Below are positions 35,714-43,963 of a stretch of 64,000 nucleotides of DNA, piece by piece. The translations under genes and the position numbers were made by a program. Below the pieces are notes generated by a model that did not search any database, had not been told where the DNA came from, and saw only the letters and a program-made list of their open reading frames with translations. Numbering within the stretch: position 1 is the first letter of the stretch; every line of letters starts with the position of its first letter. Source of the DNA: Butyricimonas faecalis (GTDB lineage: Bacteria; Bacteroidota; Bacteroidia; Bacteroidales; Marinifilaceae). Where the stretch lies: positions 682,001 to 746,000 of the forward strand of contig NZ_CP032819.1 in NCBI RefSeq assembly GCF_003991565.1. Reading direction: 5' to 3'.

Positions 35714-36262
35714 ATGAAAAAATTAGTTATTTTAGCATTCTTCAGCCTTATCGGTTTAACCACCATGGCTCAATCCTTACCTATTAACTTCGGTATTCAT
35801 GGCGGCTGGAATGATGCAAAAATCAAAACAAAAGGATATAAGGTAGACTCACATGGAGGATACATGATCGGTGCATTCGCCAGAATCAATCTTGGTAGCA
35901 TTTACCTGGAACCAGCCTTAAACTTCGCCCACAAAGAAAGTAAAATCAATGATGAAATCGGCTCTATCGGGAAATTCAAATATAACTCTATCGATATCCC
36001 CGTCATGGTCGGATACAACATTCTCAAACTCCCCATTTTCAAACTGCGCGGATTCGCGGGCCCCGTTGCCTCCTTCGTAACCAAAGATTTAAAAAGTGGT
36101 TTCAACACGGACAAAATGATGTGGAACGGGAAAATCGGAGCCGGAGTTGATGTATGGAAACTCACTTTCGATATTGACTACGAATTCGGATTAAAAAAAT
36201 TCGGGGATGGTATAAAAGCTCCCAAATCTTGGAACTTGACATTGGGATTCAAGATTATCTAA
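35714..36262 (+). CDS. Small outer-membrane beta-barrel protein (PorT-like fold)
   Basis: 182 residues with a signal peptide (MKKLVILAFFSLIGLTTMAQ) and alternating amphipathic strands (YMIGAFARINLGSIYLEPALNF, IPVMVGYNILKLPIFKLRGFAG, WKLTFDIDYEFGLKKF), which fit an eight-stranded outer-membrane barrel of the OMP_b-brl_2/PorT type. Function unknown. It follows the methyltransferase gene by 33 bases and ends at a hairpin. Confidence 0.88.
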   Translation: MKKLVILAFFSLIGLTTMAQSLPINFGIHGGWNDAKIKTKGYKVDSHGGYMIGAFARINLGSIYLEPALNFAHKESKINDEIGSIGKFKYNSIDIPVMVGYNILKLPIFKLRGFAGPVASFVTKDLKSGFNTDKMMWNGKIGAGVDVWKLTFDIDYEFGLKKFGDGIKAPKSWNLTLGFKII

Positions 36263-36293
36263 TCACAAAAAAGAAAAATATAACTAATATGCA

Positions 36294-36330
36294 CCCCGAA
36301 AGTTTTTTGTCAAACTTTCGGGGCTTATTG
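36294..36330 (+). terminator. Terminator after the small barrel-protein gene
   Basis: A perfect 12-bp stem (36294-36305 with 36312-36323). The T-tail is modest. Confidence 0.7.
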
Positions 36331-36488
36331 TGTATAACCAAAAGAAAAACAAAACGATACAGATCATTTAAAGTATATACTTCTACCCGAAGAAAATTAT
36401 ATTATAAAAAAATCTCACAAAACACTTGCATTATTCATTTATTCTGTTTTCCTTTGTCCCCATCAATTCAATCTGCGAAGATTGTTTG

Positions 36489-36592
36489 AATTATAAAGAG
36501 GAGTCGAGAGAACGGGCTCATGGAAACTCCGACAACCTGCAAGATGACTTGCAAGGTGCCAAAACCCGACCTGAGAACCAGGAGTTATAATT
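36489..36592 (+). promoter_or_regulatory. SAM-I (S-box) riboswitch
   Basis: The helix P1 forms from AATTATAA (36489-36496) and TTATAATT (36585-36592). Between them lie the S-box elements: AGAGGAGTCGAGAGAACGGG, GGAAACTCCGACAACC, a P3/P4 stem TTGCAAGATGACTTGCAA-like segment and GGTGCCAAAACCCGACC. Bound SAM should shut down the downstream sulfur/methionine genes. A Met-rich leader ORF starts 15 bases after P1, and the first structural gene 354 bases after it. Confidence 0.92.
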
Positions 36593-36606
36593 TAAGCTGA
36601 AAGAAA

Positions 36607-36714
36607 ATGAAAACAGAAACAACAAAACAAACTGGCATTTATTGCACTACAAATTGTAGCATTCTTTTCATTCATTCTATCGCCATGTCTATGCGTATGC
36701 GCTGCATGCGCTAA
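36607..36714 (+). CDS. Met-rich leader peptide downstream of the SAM riboswitch
   Basis: A 35-codon ORF (begins MKTETTKQTG) whose last ten residues read AMSMRMRCMR, with four Met, one Cys, and three Arg. The Met/Cys codons lie inside an 8-bp hairpin (GCGTATGC at 36693-36700 with GCATGCGC at 36704-36711, loop GCT). This is the design of a translation-coupled attenuator that reads the supply of Met-tRNA. Composition, location and hairpin are seen; control by attenuation is inference. Confidence 0.6.
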   Translation: MKTETTKQTGIYCTTNCSILFIHSIAMSMRMRCMR

Positions 36715-36946
36715 TATCTTTTACACCCCGGACTTTTTATTTTAGATTTTTTTTGATTTCAGGTTTTTGATGGGAAAATTACACGGTAATTTTCAAAATT
36801 TCATGAATCGGTTTCAAGAGTAAACCGTATGAAAACGTGTCATCATATTCCCACAAAAGCATTAAAAATCAACTAGTTGCAAGGCAACTTATGTATAAAA
36901 AATCACCAACAAACAATCTATTCATTAAAAAAAACTGTACAAGATC
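36715..36946 (+). other. Leader segment between Met-rich ORF and the first methionine gene
   Basis: Untranslated leader with a T-rich run (36735-36770), a 9-bp hairpin GAAAATTAC/GTAATTTTC near 36775-36797, an imperfect longer hairpin around 36801-36836 (TTTCATG...ATGAAA) and a 6-bp AGTTGC/GCAACT hairpin near 36874-36888. These could form competing structures, but none is a textbook terminator. Confidence 0.45.
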
Positions 36947-38092
36947 ATGGCTAAAACATACGCAGAAATAAACGATAAAATCAAGAAAGGTACGGCTGTC
37001 GTGTTGACGGCCGAAGAGGTATCAGAACTGGCAAAAACACTCTCCCCGAAAGAAATTGCGGAGAAAGTGGATGTTGTGACCACGGCTACTTTCGGAGCAA
37101 TGTGTTCTTCCGGGGCATTCCTAAACTTCGGACACACTAATCCACCGATTCGCATGGAGAAAATCGAATTGAACGGGGTACGGGTTAGCGGAGGATTGGC
37201 CGCCGTGGACACCTACGTGGGAGCAACCGACTGCAACCCAGAAAACCCCAGTTACGGTGGAGCACATATTATAGAAGATCTGGTAGCGGGTAAAGAAATC
37301 ACCCTGGAAGCTTGGGGAAAAGGCACGGATTGCTATCCCCGAAAACATATCAAAACGGTCATAACCAAAGACACCATTAACGAGGCTATCCTGTATAATC
37401 CCAGAAATGCCTATCAAAACTACAACGTGGCCACCAACTCCACGGATAAAATCAAATACACGTACATGGGAACCTTATTGCCGAAATTGCGGAACGCCTC
37501 TTACAGCACGGCCGGAGAATTATCTCCCCTGTTGAATGATCCGGAATGTCGCACGATCGGTTTGGGAACTCGCATCTTCCTCTGCGGAACGGAAGGATAC
37601 GTCACTTGGAACGGAACACAATTCCACTCCACGAAAGAAACAAACGAATACGGCATTCCCACCAGCAACGCCCGCACCATCGCCGTGATCGGTGACTTGA
37701 AAAACATGAGTACGGAATTCTTAAGAGGAGTGTATTACGAAAAATACGGGGTAAGCATGTTTGTCGGTATCGGTATACCCATCCCAATTCTGGATGAAGA
37801 CCTTGCCCGCAGAGTATCTATCCGAAATGAACAAATAGAAACCACGGTTGTCGATTACGGAAATGGGAATAAGATTTTAGGTAAAACAAATTACGCCGCC
37901 CTACAAAGCGGAGAGATCGAAGTCAATGGTCATAAAATCAAAACGGCTCCTGTTGCCAGCTTGTCAAAAGCCCGGCAAATCGCCGAGATTTTAAAGTCAT
38001 GGATTCAGAAAGGAGACTTCCTACTCACGGAACCCGTTCGCCCCATGCCAACAGGAACTTCACTAAAAAAACTCCAGGAAATTGAAAAATAA
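36947..38092 (+). CDS. Homocysteine biosynthesis protein (HcyBio/DUF39, aspartate-semialdehyde sulfurtransferase)
   Basis: 381 residues, whole-length match in pattern to the DUF39/HcyBio family: TATFGAMCSSGAFLNFGHTN with the conserved Cys near residue 53, GLAAVDTYVGATDCNP near 90, GTDCYPRK near 125, GLGTRIFLCGTEGYVTWNGTQ near 204. In methanogens the homologue (MA1821) puts sulfide onto aspartate semialdehyde to make homocysteine without O-acyl-homoserine; that is established for archaea. Here the SAM riboswitch, and the following ferredoxin and UPF0280 genes plus metH and metF, support the same reaction. Confidence 0.92.
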   Translation: MAKTYAEINDKIKKGTAVVLTAEEVSELAKTLSPKEIAEKVDVVTTATFGAMCSSGAFLNFGHTNPPIRMEKIELNGVRVSGGLAAVDTYVGATDCNPENPSYGGAHIIEDLVAGKEITLEAWGKGTDCYPRKHIKTVITKDTINEAILYNPRNAYQNYNVATNSTDKIKYTYMGTLLPKLRNASYSTAGELSPLLNDPECRTIGLGTRIFLCGTEGYVTWNGTQFHSTKETNEYGIPTSNARTIAVIGDLKNMSTEFLRGVYYEKYGVSMFVGIGIPIPILDEDLARRVSIRNEQIETTVVDYGNGNKILGKTNYAALQSGEIEVNGHKIKTAPVASLSKARQIAEILKSWIQKGDFLLTEPVRPMPTGTSLKKLQEIEK

Positions 38093-38094
38093 AA

Positions 38095-38131
38095 ATGGAG
38101 AATTGAAAATTGAAAAATCTAAAATTGATAA
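38095..38131. repeat. AT-rich heptamer-like array between HcyBio and ferredoxin genes
   Basis: Units such as ATTGAAA, ATTGAAA, AATCTAA, AATTGAT fill the 44-base gap. Confidence 0.45.
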
Positions 38132-38136
38132 CGACT

Positions 38137-38559
38137 ATGACTAAAAAAGTAATATTAACCTTTCCGGTAGACGCAACTGACAGGCCCTTGACATACGACT
38201 TAATTCGTATCTATAATGTAAAAGTGAATATTCTTAAAGCAGAAATACAACCCGGAAAAACCGGATCACTCTTGATCGAAATCGAGGCAGATCCCTTGAG
38301 AATAGAACAGGCGATCGCCTTCCTGAATGACAACGGGGTAACCGTAAGCACGGTATCCAGCAAAATTTCTTACGACAAATCCCGATGCATCAATTGCGGC
38401 AGCTGCGCTTCCGCCTGTTTCTCCCACGCCTTGACCATCGAGGCTCCCGACTGGAAACTACAATTCAATCCTGAAAAATGTATAGCCTGCAGACTATGCT
38501 TGAAAGCTTGCCCTCTCAAACTTTTTAAGATTGAATTCAGTAACCCGGAGAGTTGCTAG
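38137..38559 (+). CDS. NIL-domain two-[4Fe-4S] ferredoxin of homocysteine synthesis
   Basis: 140 residues from ATG 38137. Residues 1-75 are an NIL (ACT-like) domain (VKVNILKAEIQPGKTGSLLIEIEAD). Two 4Fe-4S motifs follow: CINCGSCASACFSHAL and CIACRLCLKACPLKL. The archaeal counterpart (MA1822) is the reducing partner of the HcyBio protein. Together they would carry electrons or sulfur for making homocysteine. The TTG-started longer form reads through a heptamer-like array and is rejected. Confidence 0.92.
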   Translation: MTKKVILTFPVDATDRPLTYDLIRIYNVKVNILKAEIQPGKTGSLLIEIEADPLRIEQAIAFLNDNGVTVSTVSSKISYDKSRCINCGSCASACFSHALTIEAPDWKLQFNPEKCIACRLCLKACPLKLFKIEFSNPESC

Positions 38560-38574
38560 ACCATGAAAATGAAA

Positions 38575-38696
38575 AACTAGCTCCCCCTCTGGCTCCCCCC
38601 TTACACAGGGGGAGAAACGAACGCAAGAATACACACCAACATAACAATGCAGCGCATCCTCCCCTTGTGTAAGGGAGAGTTAGAGGGGGTAGTTGG
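38575..38696. repeat. MITE/REP-like inverted-repeat element within the methionine operon
   Basis: Two C-rich/G-rich arms of about 38 bases (38575-38614 and 38659-38694) are imperfect reverse complements: AACTAGCTCCCCCTCT and TTACACAGGGGGAG on the left, CTCCCCTTGTGTAAGG and AGAGGGGGTAGTT on the right. Their base composition is unlike anything around them. It is non-coding and lies between the ferredoxin and UPF0280 genes. Similar C-rich palindromic elements recur between genes in some Bacteroidota, which is from memory. Confidence 0.65.
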
Positions 38697-38722
38697 AAAC
38701 TTAAATCACAAATTAGTTCGTT

Positions 38723-39484
38723 ATGATCGAGTACAAAAATCGCACATATCGGGAGCATTTACAGAAAGAACGTTGGCATTCATTCACGGTCGCCTACAAA
38801 GAGACTGACCTGTGGATCGGGATAGATCAAGCATCTTTCCAAGAAAGCATACCAACATTCACCGAATCTCGAATCCAAACATTGCGGGAAGACATGGATG
38901 CCTACTTGCAAAACGATCCGGATTACACCACATCACTCGTTCCCTACGAAACAAAGCCGGGAGCTCCAACCATTTTTCAAGAGATGTCGGAGGTGGCTCT
39001 GAAATCCGGTATCGGCCCGATGAGTGGGGTTGCCGGGGCTGTTGCTCGCCGAATAGGTCAGGAAATCAAAGAAAAGTACGGGGTACGGGAAATCATCGTG
39101 GAGAATGGCGGAGACATCTACGCGGACATACAAAAAGACATTGATATTGCCGTCTTTGCCGGCACCTCTCCTCTATCGGAAAAAGTGGGTTTCACCATCC
39201 GGGCCGACCATGCCCCCCTGGGAATTTGTACTTCATCCGGAACCGTAGGTCCCTCTTTAAGCTTTGGGAAAGCGGATGCCGTCATGATTATTTGTAAAGA
39301 TTGTGCTTTAGCCGACACGTACGCCACGGCTTTTGCCAACGAGATCAAAACAACAGACGACATTGCCCCCTGCATCGAAAAGATCGGGAAAACAAAAGAC
39401 ATCCTTGCCGCCATTTGCATCAAGGACGACAAAATAGGGATACACGGCATTTTCGATTTTAAACTCTTTCATTCTAAACTCTAA
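38723..39484 (+). CDS. UPF0280 (ApbE-like, COG2122) protein of homocysteine synthesis
   Basis: 253 residues; ApbE-like fold of the UPF0280 family (SGIGPMSGVAGAVARRIGQEI near residue 88, IIVENGGDIYADI near 117, GICTSSGTVGPSLSFGKADAVMII near 165, DCALADTYATAFAN near 193). In methanogens a COG2122 protein (MA1715) works with the DUF39 and NIL-ferredoxin pair in homocysteine synthesis; its chemistry is unclear. The C-terminal residues FKLFHSKL are encoded by an AT-rich heptamer array. metH starts nine bases later. Confidence 0.9.
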   Translation: MIEYKNRTYREHLQKERWHSFTVAYKETDLWIGIDQASFQESIPTFTESRIQTLREDMDAYLQNDPDYTTSLVPYETKPGAPTIFQEMSEVALKSGIGPMSGVAGAVARRIGQEIKEKYGVREIIVENGGDIYADIQKDIDIAVFAGTSPLSEKVGFTIRADHAPLGICTSSGTVGPSLSFGKADAVMIICKDCALADTYATAFANEIKTTDDIAPCIEKIGKTKDILAAICIKDDKIGIHGIFDFKLFHSKL

Positions 39485-39490
39485 ATTATT
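39454..39490. repeat. Heptamer array overlapping the UPF0280 stop codon
   Basis: Units TTTCGAT, TTTAAAC, TCTTTCA, TTCTAAA, CTCTAAA, TTATTAA keep a 7-base step across the stop codon. Confidence 0.5.
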
Positions 39491-39493
39491 AAC

Positions 39494-42400
39494 ATGAACT
39501 TACAAGATCGCATATACATATTGGATGGAGCCACGGGGACAGCCTTACAGCAATTCCGGTTGACGGAAGCCGATTTTCGAGGCGAAGAATTTGCCCGACA
39601 TCCGATTCCCCTCAAAGGAAATAATGATGTGCTGAACATTACTCGCCCCGACGTGATTCGCCAGGTACATCAAAACTACATTGATGCGGGAGCTGATATT
39701 ATCGAAACCAACACGTTCAATGCAAACGCCATATCACAAACCGAATACGGATGCACGGAATGGGTAGAACGCTTTAATTTGGAAGGTGCCCGTTTGGCAA
39801 AAGAAGTCGCATCAGCTTGTAAAGAACGTGAAATCTACGTGGCAGGAAGTATCGGACCTACCGATAAATCCTTAACCCTTGCCCCCGATCCCGACCAACC
39901 CACCTATCGGATCGTGAACTTCGATACGCTGGCTAACGCTTATGCCGGTCAAGTGGCAGCATTAATAGAAGGCGGCGTGGACCTGTTGTTAGTTGAAACC
40001 ATCTACGACGGACTGAACGCGAAAGCCGCCCTCTATGCTATTGCAAAAGTACAGGAAGAAAAAGGTACCAATCTTCCCGTGATGCTTTCCGCCACGGTAA
40101 ACGACAAAAGTGGACGCACCCTAACCGGACAATCACTGGAAGCCCTGTTCACGAGCCTCTCCCACTACCCGATCCTTAGTTTTGGTTTGAATTGTTCATT
40201 CGGAGCAAAGGAACTACACCACTTCCTACGGGAACTGGCACCTCGTATCCCGTGTTACATTAGTATATACCCGAATGCAGGCCTACCGAATGAAATGGGA
40301 GAATACGACGAATCGCCGGAATTTACCGCCCTTTGTCTACAAAACATGGCAAAAGAGGGATTGATCAATATTGCCGGGGGATGTTGCGGAACGACACCGG
40401 ACCACATCCGGGCAATCGCAAACGCCTTGAAAGACATTCCCCCTAGAAAAGTCCCGACACCCACACACCAACTGAAAGTGAGTGGCCTAGATACCGTCGT
40501 GGTGGATAAAGAATTAAACAATTTTATCAACATCGGTGAACGTACAAACGTGGCAGGTTCGGCTAAATTTGCCCGTCTTATCCGGGAAAAAAATTACACG
40601 GAGGCCGCCACCATTGCCCGAAAACAAATCGAGGCAGGAGCATCCATTATCGACATTAACATGGATGATGCCATGCTGGACGGTACAGCCGAAATGGAAC
40701 GTTTCGTGCGTATCATCAGCAACGAACCCGATATTGCCAAAGCGGCTTTCATGATAGATTCTTCCAAGTGGGAAACCATCCTTGCTGGGTTAAAAAACAC
40801 GCAAGGAAAATGTATTGTGAACTCGATCAGCCTAAAAGAAGGAGAAGAAGAGTTCCTTTACAAAGCCAAAGAGATTCAACGCCTGGGAGCTGCCGTAGTC
40901 GTGATGGCATTTGACGAGGAAGGACAAGCCACAACATTCCAACGCAAAATAGACATTTGCCAAAGAGCTTACAACCTGTTAACCACACAAGCCGGATTCA
41001 CACCCGAAAACATCATATTCGACGTGAACATCCTAGCCATCGGAACCGGAATCGAGGAACACAACAACTATGCAGTAGACTACATTGAGGCGGTACGTTG
41101 GATAAAACAAAACCTGAAAGGATGTCGCACATCCGGCGGCGTCTCCAACTTGTCATTCTCATTCCGTGGAAATAACACGGTACGGGAAGCCATGCACTCC
41201 GTCTTCCTGTACCACGCCATCCGTGCAGGACTGGATATGGCGATCGTGAATCCTGCCATGTTACAAGTGTACGACGAAATCGACCCGGTATTACTGAAGG
41301 CCGTGGAAGACGTCGTACTGAACCGTACGCCCGAAGCCACGGAAACCCTGCTCTCCCTTGCCGAAAAATACAAAGAAACGAAAGGAGAAGTAAAAACCGT
41401 ACAACAGGAAGAATGGCGAAACCATTCTTTGGAAGAACGTCTCGGACATGCTCTGATCAAGGGCATCACAGACTACCTAACGGACGACTTGCAGGAAGCT
41501 CTCACACAATATACCAGCCCGGTCGAGATCATTGAAGGACCTTTAATGAAAGGCATGGAACGGGTCGGACAATTCTTCGGGGAAGGAAAAATGTTCTTAC
41601 CGCAAGTCGTGAAATCTGCCAAAGTCATGAAAGAAGCCGTACACATCCTGCAGCCGGAAATCGAACGTCACAACGCATCCGGTCAAAACATAACCCGTCG
41701 CCCCCGTGTTGTGATTGCCACGGTGAAAGGAGACGTCCACGACATCGGTAAAAACATCGTGAACATTGTTCTTACCTGCAACAACCTGGAAGTCATAGAC
41801 CTTGGTGTCATGGTTGACAATCAAAGCATTATCAAGGCTGCCAAAGAACATGGGGCGGATATTATCGGGGTTAGCGGTTTGATCACCCCTTCGCTGGGTG
41901 AAATGGAAAACTTGTGCGAACTGCTACAAAAAGAACAATTACAAATCCCCCTAATTGTTGGCGGAGCTACTACCTCCACTGTACATACAGCCGTTAAACT
42001 GGCACCCAAATATGATTATTGCGTCGTGTCGGGCGGTGACGCCTCTCGAACCGTGGGAATCATCAAACGTTTGCTGAGTGATCGGGAAAACTATATTCGT
42101 GAAATAAAAGATGAACAAGAAAACATACGAACGTTGTACAACCGACACCAACAAAAACAAATATCACTCGAAGAAGCCCGTCGGCGAGCCCCCCGGTACG
42201 ATTGGGACCACGTGACACCCACGACCTTCGGGGAACACAATCTACTTGTAAAACGTTTGAACCTTGAAGATTTAGTAGAAAAGATAGATTGGACACCATT
42301 TTTCCATTTCTGGGGATTTAAAGGCAAATACCCGGAAATCATCTACACGAACGACGAGGCTGACCGTACTTACCAGGCAGCCCTGGATATGCTGGGTAAA

Positions 42401-42919
42401 GTAATTGCCGGAAATGAATTTGACGCCTCAATCATTGTCCGCTTCTTTGATGCCTATTCGGAAAATGAAGACATCGTTCTGGATGGTCAACATCGATTCA
42501 CGATGCCCCGACAACAAACAGACTTGGAAGAATGCCTTTCTCTGGCAGATTTCGTTATCCCGAAAGAAAAAGGGATCGGTAGCGTAGGACTATTCTGCTT
42601 AAAAGTAAAGGATGATCACCAATGCAACGATTGCCATGACTTTGAACACCTGCTACGAGAAAGCCTGTGTGCCCGGTTGGCTGAAGCTTGTGCGGAATGG
42701 ATGCAGGAAAAAATAAACGAAGGTACTCACGTCATCCGCCCCGCTTTCGGTTACCCGACTTGTCCGGATCACGCGATGAAGAAATTAGCTTTCGACATAC
42801 TGGATGCTCCTGCACAAATCGGGGTACAACTCACGGAAGGATACTCCATCTACCCTTCCACAAGTTTGTGTGGAATGCTGATTTCTCATCCGAAAGCGAA
42901 ATATTTCAGCACAATTTAG
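39494..42919 (+). CDS. metH: B12-dependent methionine synthase
   Basis: 1,141 residues with all four modules: homocysteine/zinc domain (1-315; zinc cysteines in LNCSFG and GGCCGTTPDH), folate/pterin-binding domain (340-600; INIGERTNVAGSAKF), cobalamin cap and Rossmann domains (640-880; the B12-ligand His749 in VKGDVHDIGKNIV), and the C-terminal SAM-dependent reactivation domain (RPAFGYPTCPDH near 1083, SIYPSTSLCGMLISHPKAKYF). It moves methyl from methyl-THF to homocysteine. Slightly shorter than the E. coli enzyme, with no module missing. Cobalamin need links it to the B12 capture locus at 22.9-29.9 kb. Confidence 0.98.
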   Translation: MNLQDRIYILDGATGTALQQFRLTEADFRGEEFARHPIPLKGNNDVLNITRPDVIRQVHQNYIDAGADIIETNTFNANAISQTEYGCTEWVERFNLEGARLAKEVASACKEREIYVAGSIGPTDKSLTLAPDPDQPTYRIVNFDTLANAYAGQVAALIEGGVDLLLVETIYDGLNAKAALYAIAKVQEEKGTNLPVMLSATVNDKSGRTLTGQSLEALFTSLSHYPILSFGLNCSFGAKELHHFLRELAPRIPCYISIYPNAGLPNEMGEYDESPEFTALCLQNMAKEGLINIAGGCCGTTPDHIRAIANALKDIPPRKVPTPTHQLKVSGLDTVVVDKELNNFINIGERTNVAGSAKFARLIREKNYTEAATIARKQIEAGASIIDINMDDAMLDGTAEMERFVRIISNEPDIAKAAFMIDSSKWETILAGLKNTQGKCIVNSISLKEGEEEFLYKAKEIQRLGAAVVVMAFDEEGQATTFQRKIDICQRAYNLLTTQAGFTPENIIFDVNILAIGTGIEEHNNYAVDYIEAVRWIKQNLKGCRTSGGVSNLSFSFRGNNTVREAMHSVFLYHAIRAGLDMAIVNPAMLQVYDEIDPVLLKAVEDVVLNRTPEATETLLSLAEKYKETKGEVKTVQQEEWRNHSLEERLGHALIKGITDYLTDDLQEALTQYTSPVEIIEGPLMKGMERVGQFFGEGKMFLPQVVKSAKVMKEAVHILQPEIERHNASGQNITRRPRVVIATVKGDVHDIGKNIVNIVLTCNNLEVIDLGVMVDNQSIIKAAKEHGADIIGVSGLITPSLGEMENLCELLQKEQLQIPLIVGGATTSTVHTAVKLAPKYDYCVVSGGDASRTVGIIKRLLSDRENYIREIKDEQENIRTLYNRHQQKQISLEEARRRAPRYDWDHVTPTTFGEHNLLVKRLNLEDLVEKIDWTPFFHFWGFKGKYPEIIYTNDEADRTYQAALDMLGKVIAGNEFDASIIVRFFDAYSENEDIVLDGQHRFTMPRQQTDLEECLSLADFVIPKEKGIGSVGLFCLKVKDDHQCNDCHDFEHLLRESLCARLAEACAEWMQEKINEGTHVIRPAFGYPTCPDHAMKKLAFDILDAPAQIGVQLTEGYSIYPSTSLCGMLISHPKAKYFSTI

Positions 42920-42944
42920 AATGTAAAGTTTAGAATTTAGAATG
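42917..42944. repeat. Heptamer array starting at the metH stop codon
   Basis: Four exact 7-base steps: TAGAATG, TAAAGTT, TAGAATT, TAGAATG; the first contains the stop codon. Confidence 0.75.
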
Positions 42945-42959
42945 AAAAAACATTCAGAC

Positions 42960-43008
42960 TAAACTCTAAACCCAAATTCTAAATTTTAAATTTTAAATTC
43001 TAAATCAT
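42960..43008. repeat. Heptamer array ending at the metF start codon
   Basis: Seven exact 7-base steps: TAAACTC, TAAACCC, AAATTCT, AAATTTT, AAATTTT, AAATTCT, AAATCAT; the last overlaps the metF ATG. Its units are the reverse complement type of the array at the metH stop, so the spacer can fold on itself. Confidence 0.75.
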
Positions 43009-43960
43009 GAAAGTCATTGACATACTCAACAATACAGACAAACCCGTCTTCTCCTTCGAACTGATACCGCCATTAAAAGGTGGAGATATCAATAAAATAT
43101 ATGAGGCCATCGAACCCCTGATTGCCCTTGCACCCCCTTTCATCAACATCACCTTTCACCGGGATGAAGTGGTATACCGTGAATATCCGGACGGAACAAT
43201 TAAAAAAGTTACCATAACCAAACGCCCCGGTTCCGTGGCATTGGCTGCCGCCATCATGAGACGCTACAACGTGGACATGGTACCTCACATCGTGTGCGGA
43301 GGGGCGACCCGCCACAAGATCGAAAACGAACTTATCGACTTGAATTTCCTTGACATTGAAAACGTGATGGCTCTACGGGGCGATCCCATACCCGGTGAGC
43401 GTTTTTTCTCTCCTGAAGATGGCGGACACCGATACAGTTGCGAACTGGTTGAACAAATCACCCGCATGAACCACGGTCAATACCTGGATGACACGCTGAC
43501 AGATACCGTTCCCACGAACTTCTGCATCGGAGTTGCCGGATACCCGGAAAAACATTACGAGGCACCCAACCAGGCTTGTGACATCGAAAATCTGAAAAAG
43601 AAAGTCGACGCGGGAGCGAATTACATTGTCACCCAAATGTTCTTCGATAACGCCAAATTTTTCCAGTTTGTCGACAAATGCCGGGCTCAAGGAATTAACG
43701 TTCCCATCATACCGGGACTAAAACCCATATCAACACTCAAACATCTGGAAATGCTCCCGCGTACATTCAGTATCGACATCCCACACGAACTGGTCAAAGA
43801 GATCCGTTCATGCAAAAACACCAAAGAAATCAACCAAATCGGTATCGAATGGTGCGTGGCGCAAAGTAAAGAACTCATCGCGCACGGGGTTCCCGCCGTT
43901 CACTATTATACCATGGGGAAATCGGAAAATATCCAAGAAATTGTAAAACAAGTCTTCTAA
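43007..43960 (+). CDS. metF: 5,10-methylenetetrahydrofolate reductase
   Basis: 317 residues, the usual length for bacterial MetF. FAD-dependent TIM barrel with the N-terminal FSFELIPPLKGGD, VMALRGDPI near residue 122 and NYIVTQMFFDNAKF near 205, and PIIPGLKPI near 231. It makes methyl-THF for MetH, using methylene-THF from GlyA. It lies 87 bases after metH, separated by heptamer arrays, and three bases before the NhaC-family gene. Confidence 0.97.
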   Translation: MKVIDILNNTDKPVFSFELIPPLKGGDINKIYEAIEPLIALAPPFINITFHRDEVVYREYPDGTIKKVTITKRPGSVALAAAIMRRYNVDMVPHIVCGGATRHKIENELIDLNFLDIENVMALRGDPIPGERFFSPEDGGHRYSCELVEQITRMNHGQYLDDTLTDTVPTNFCIGVAGYPEKHYEAPNQACDIENLKKKVDAGANYIVTQMFFDNAKFFQFVDKCRAQGINVPIIPGLKPISTLKHLEMLPRTFSIDIPHELVKEIRSCKNTKEINQIGIEWCVAQSKELIAHGVPAVHYYTMGKSENIQEIVKQVF

Positions 43961-43963
43961 GCT

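Noticed and set aside
36229..36489. 86-codon plus-strand ORF between the small barrel gene and the SAM riboswitch
   Set aside because: Starts inside the previous gene in another frame, crosses a terminator hairpin, and has no coding character.
39494..42919. Possible truncation of MetH because it is shorter than the E. coli enzyme
   Set aside because: All four modules, including the reactivation domain to its final motif, are present.
42917..43008. Heptamer arrays considered as a CRISPR array
   Set aside because: Units are 7 bases, contiguous and variable, with no spacers and no cas genes.
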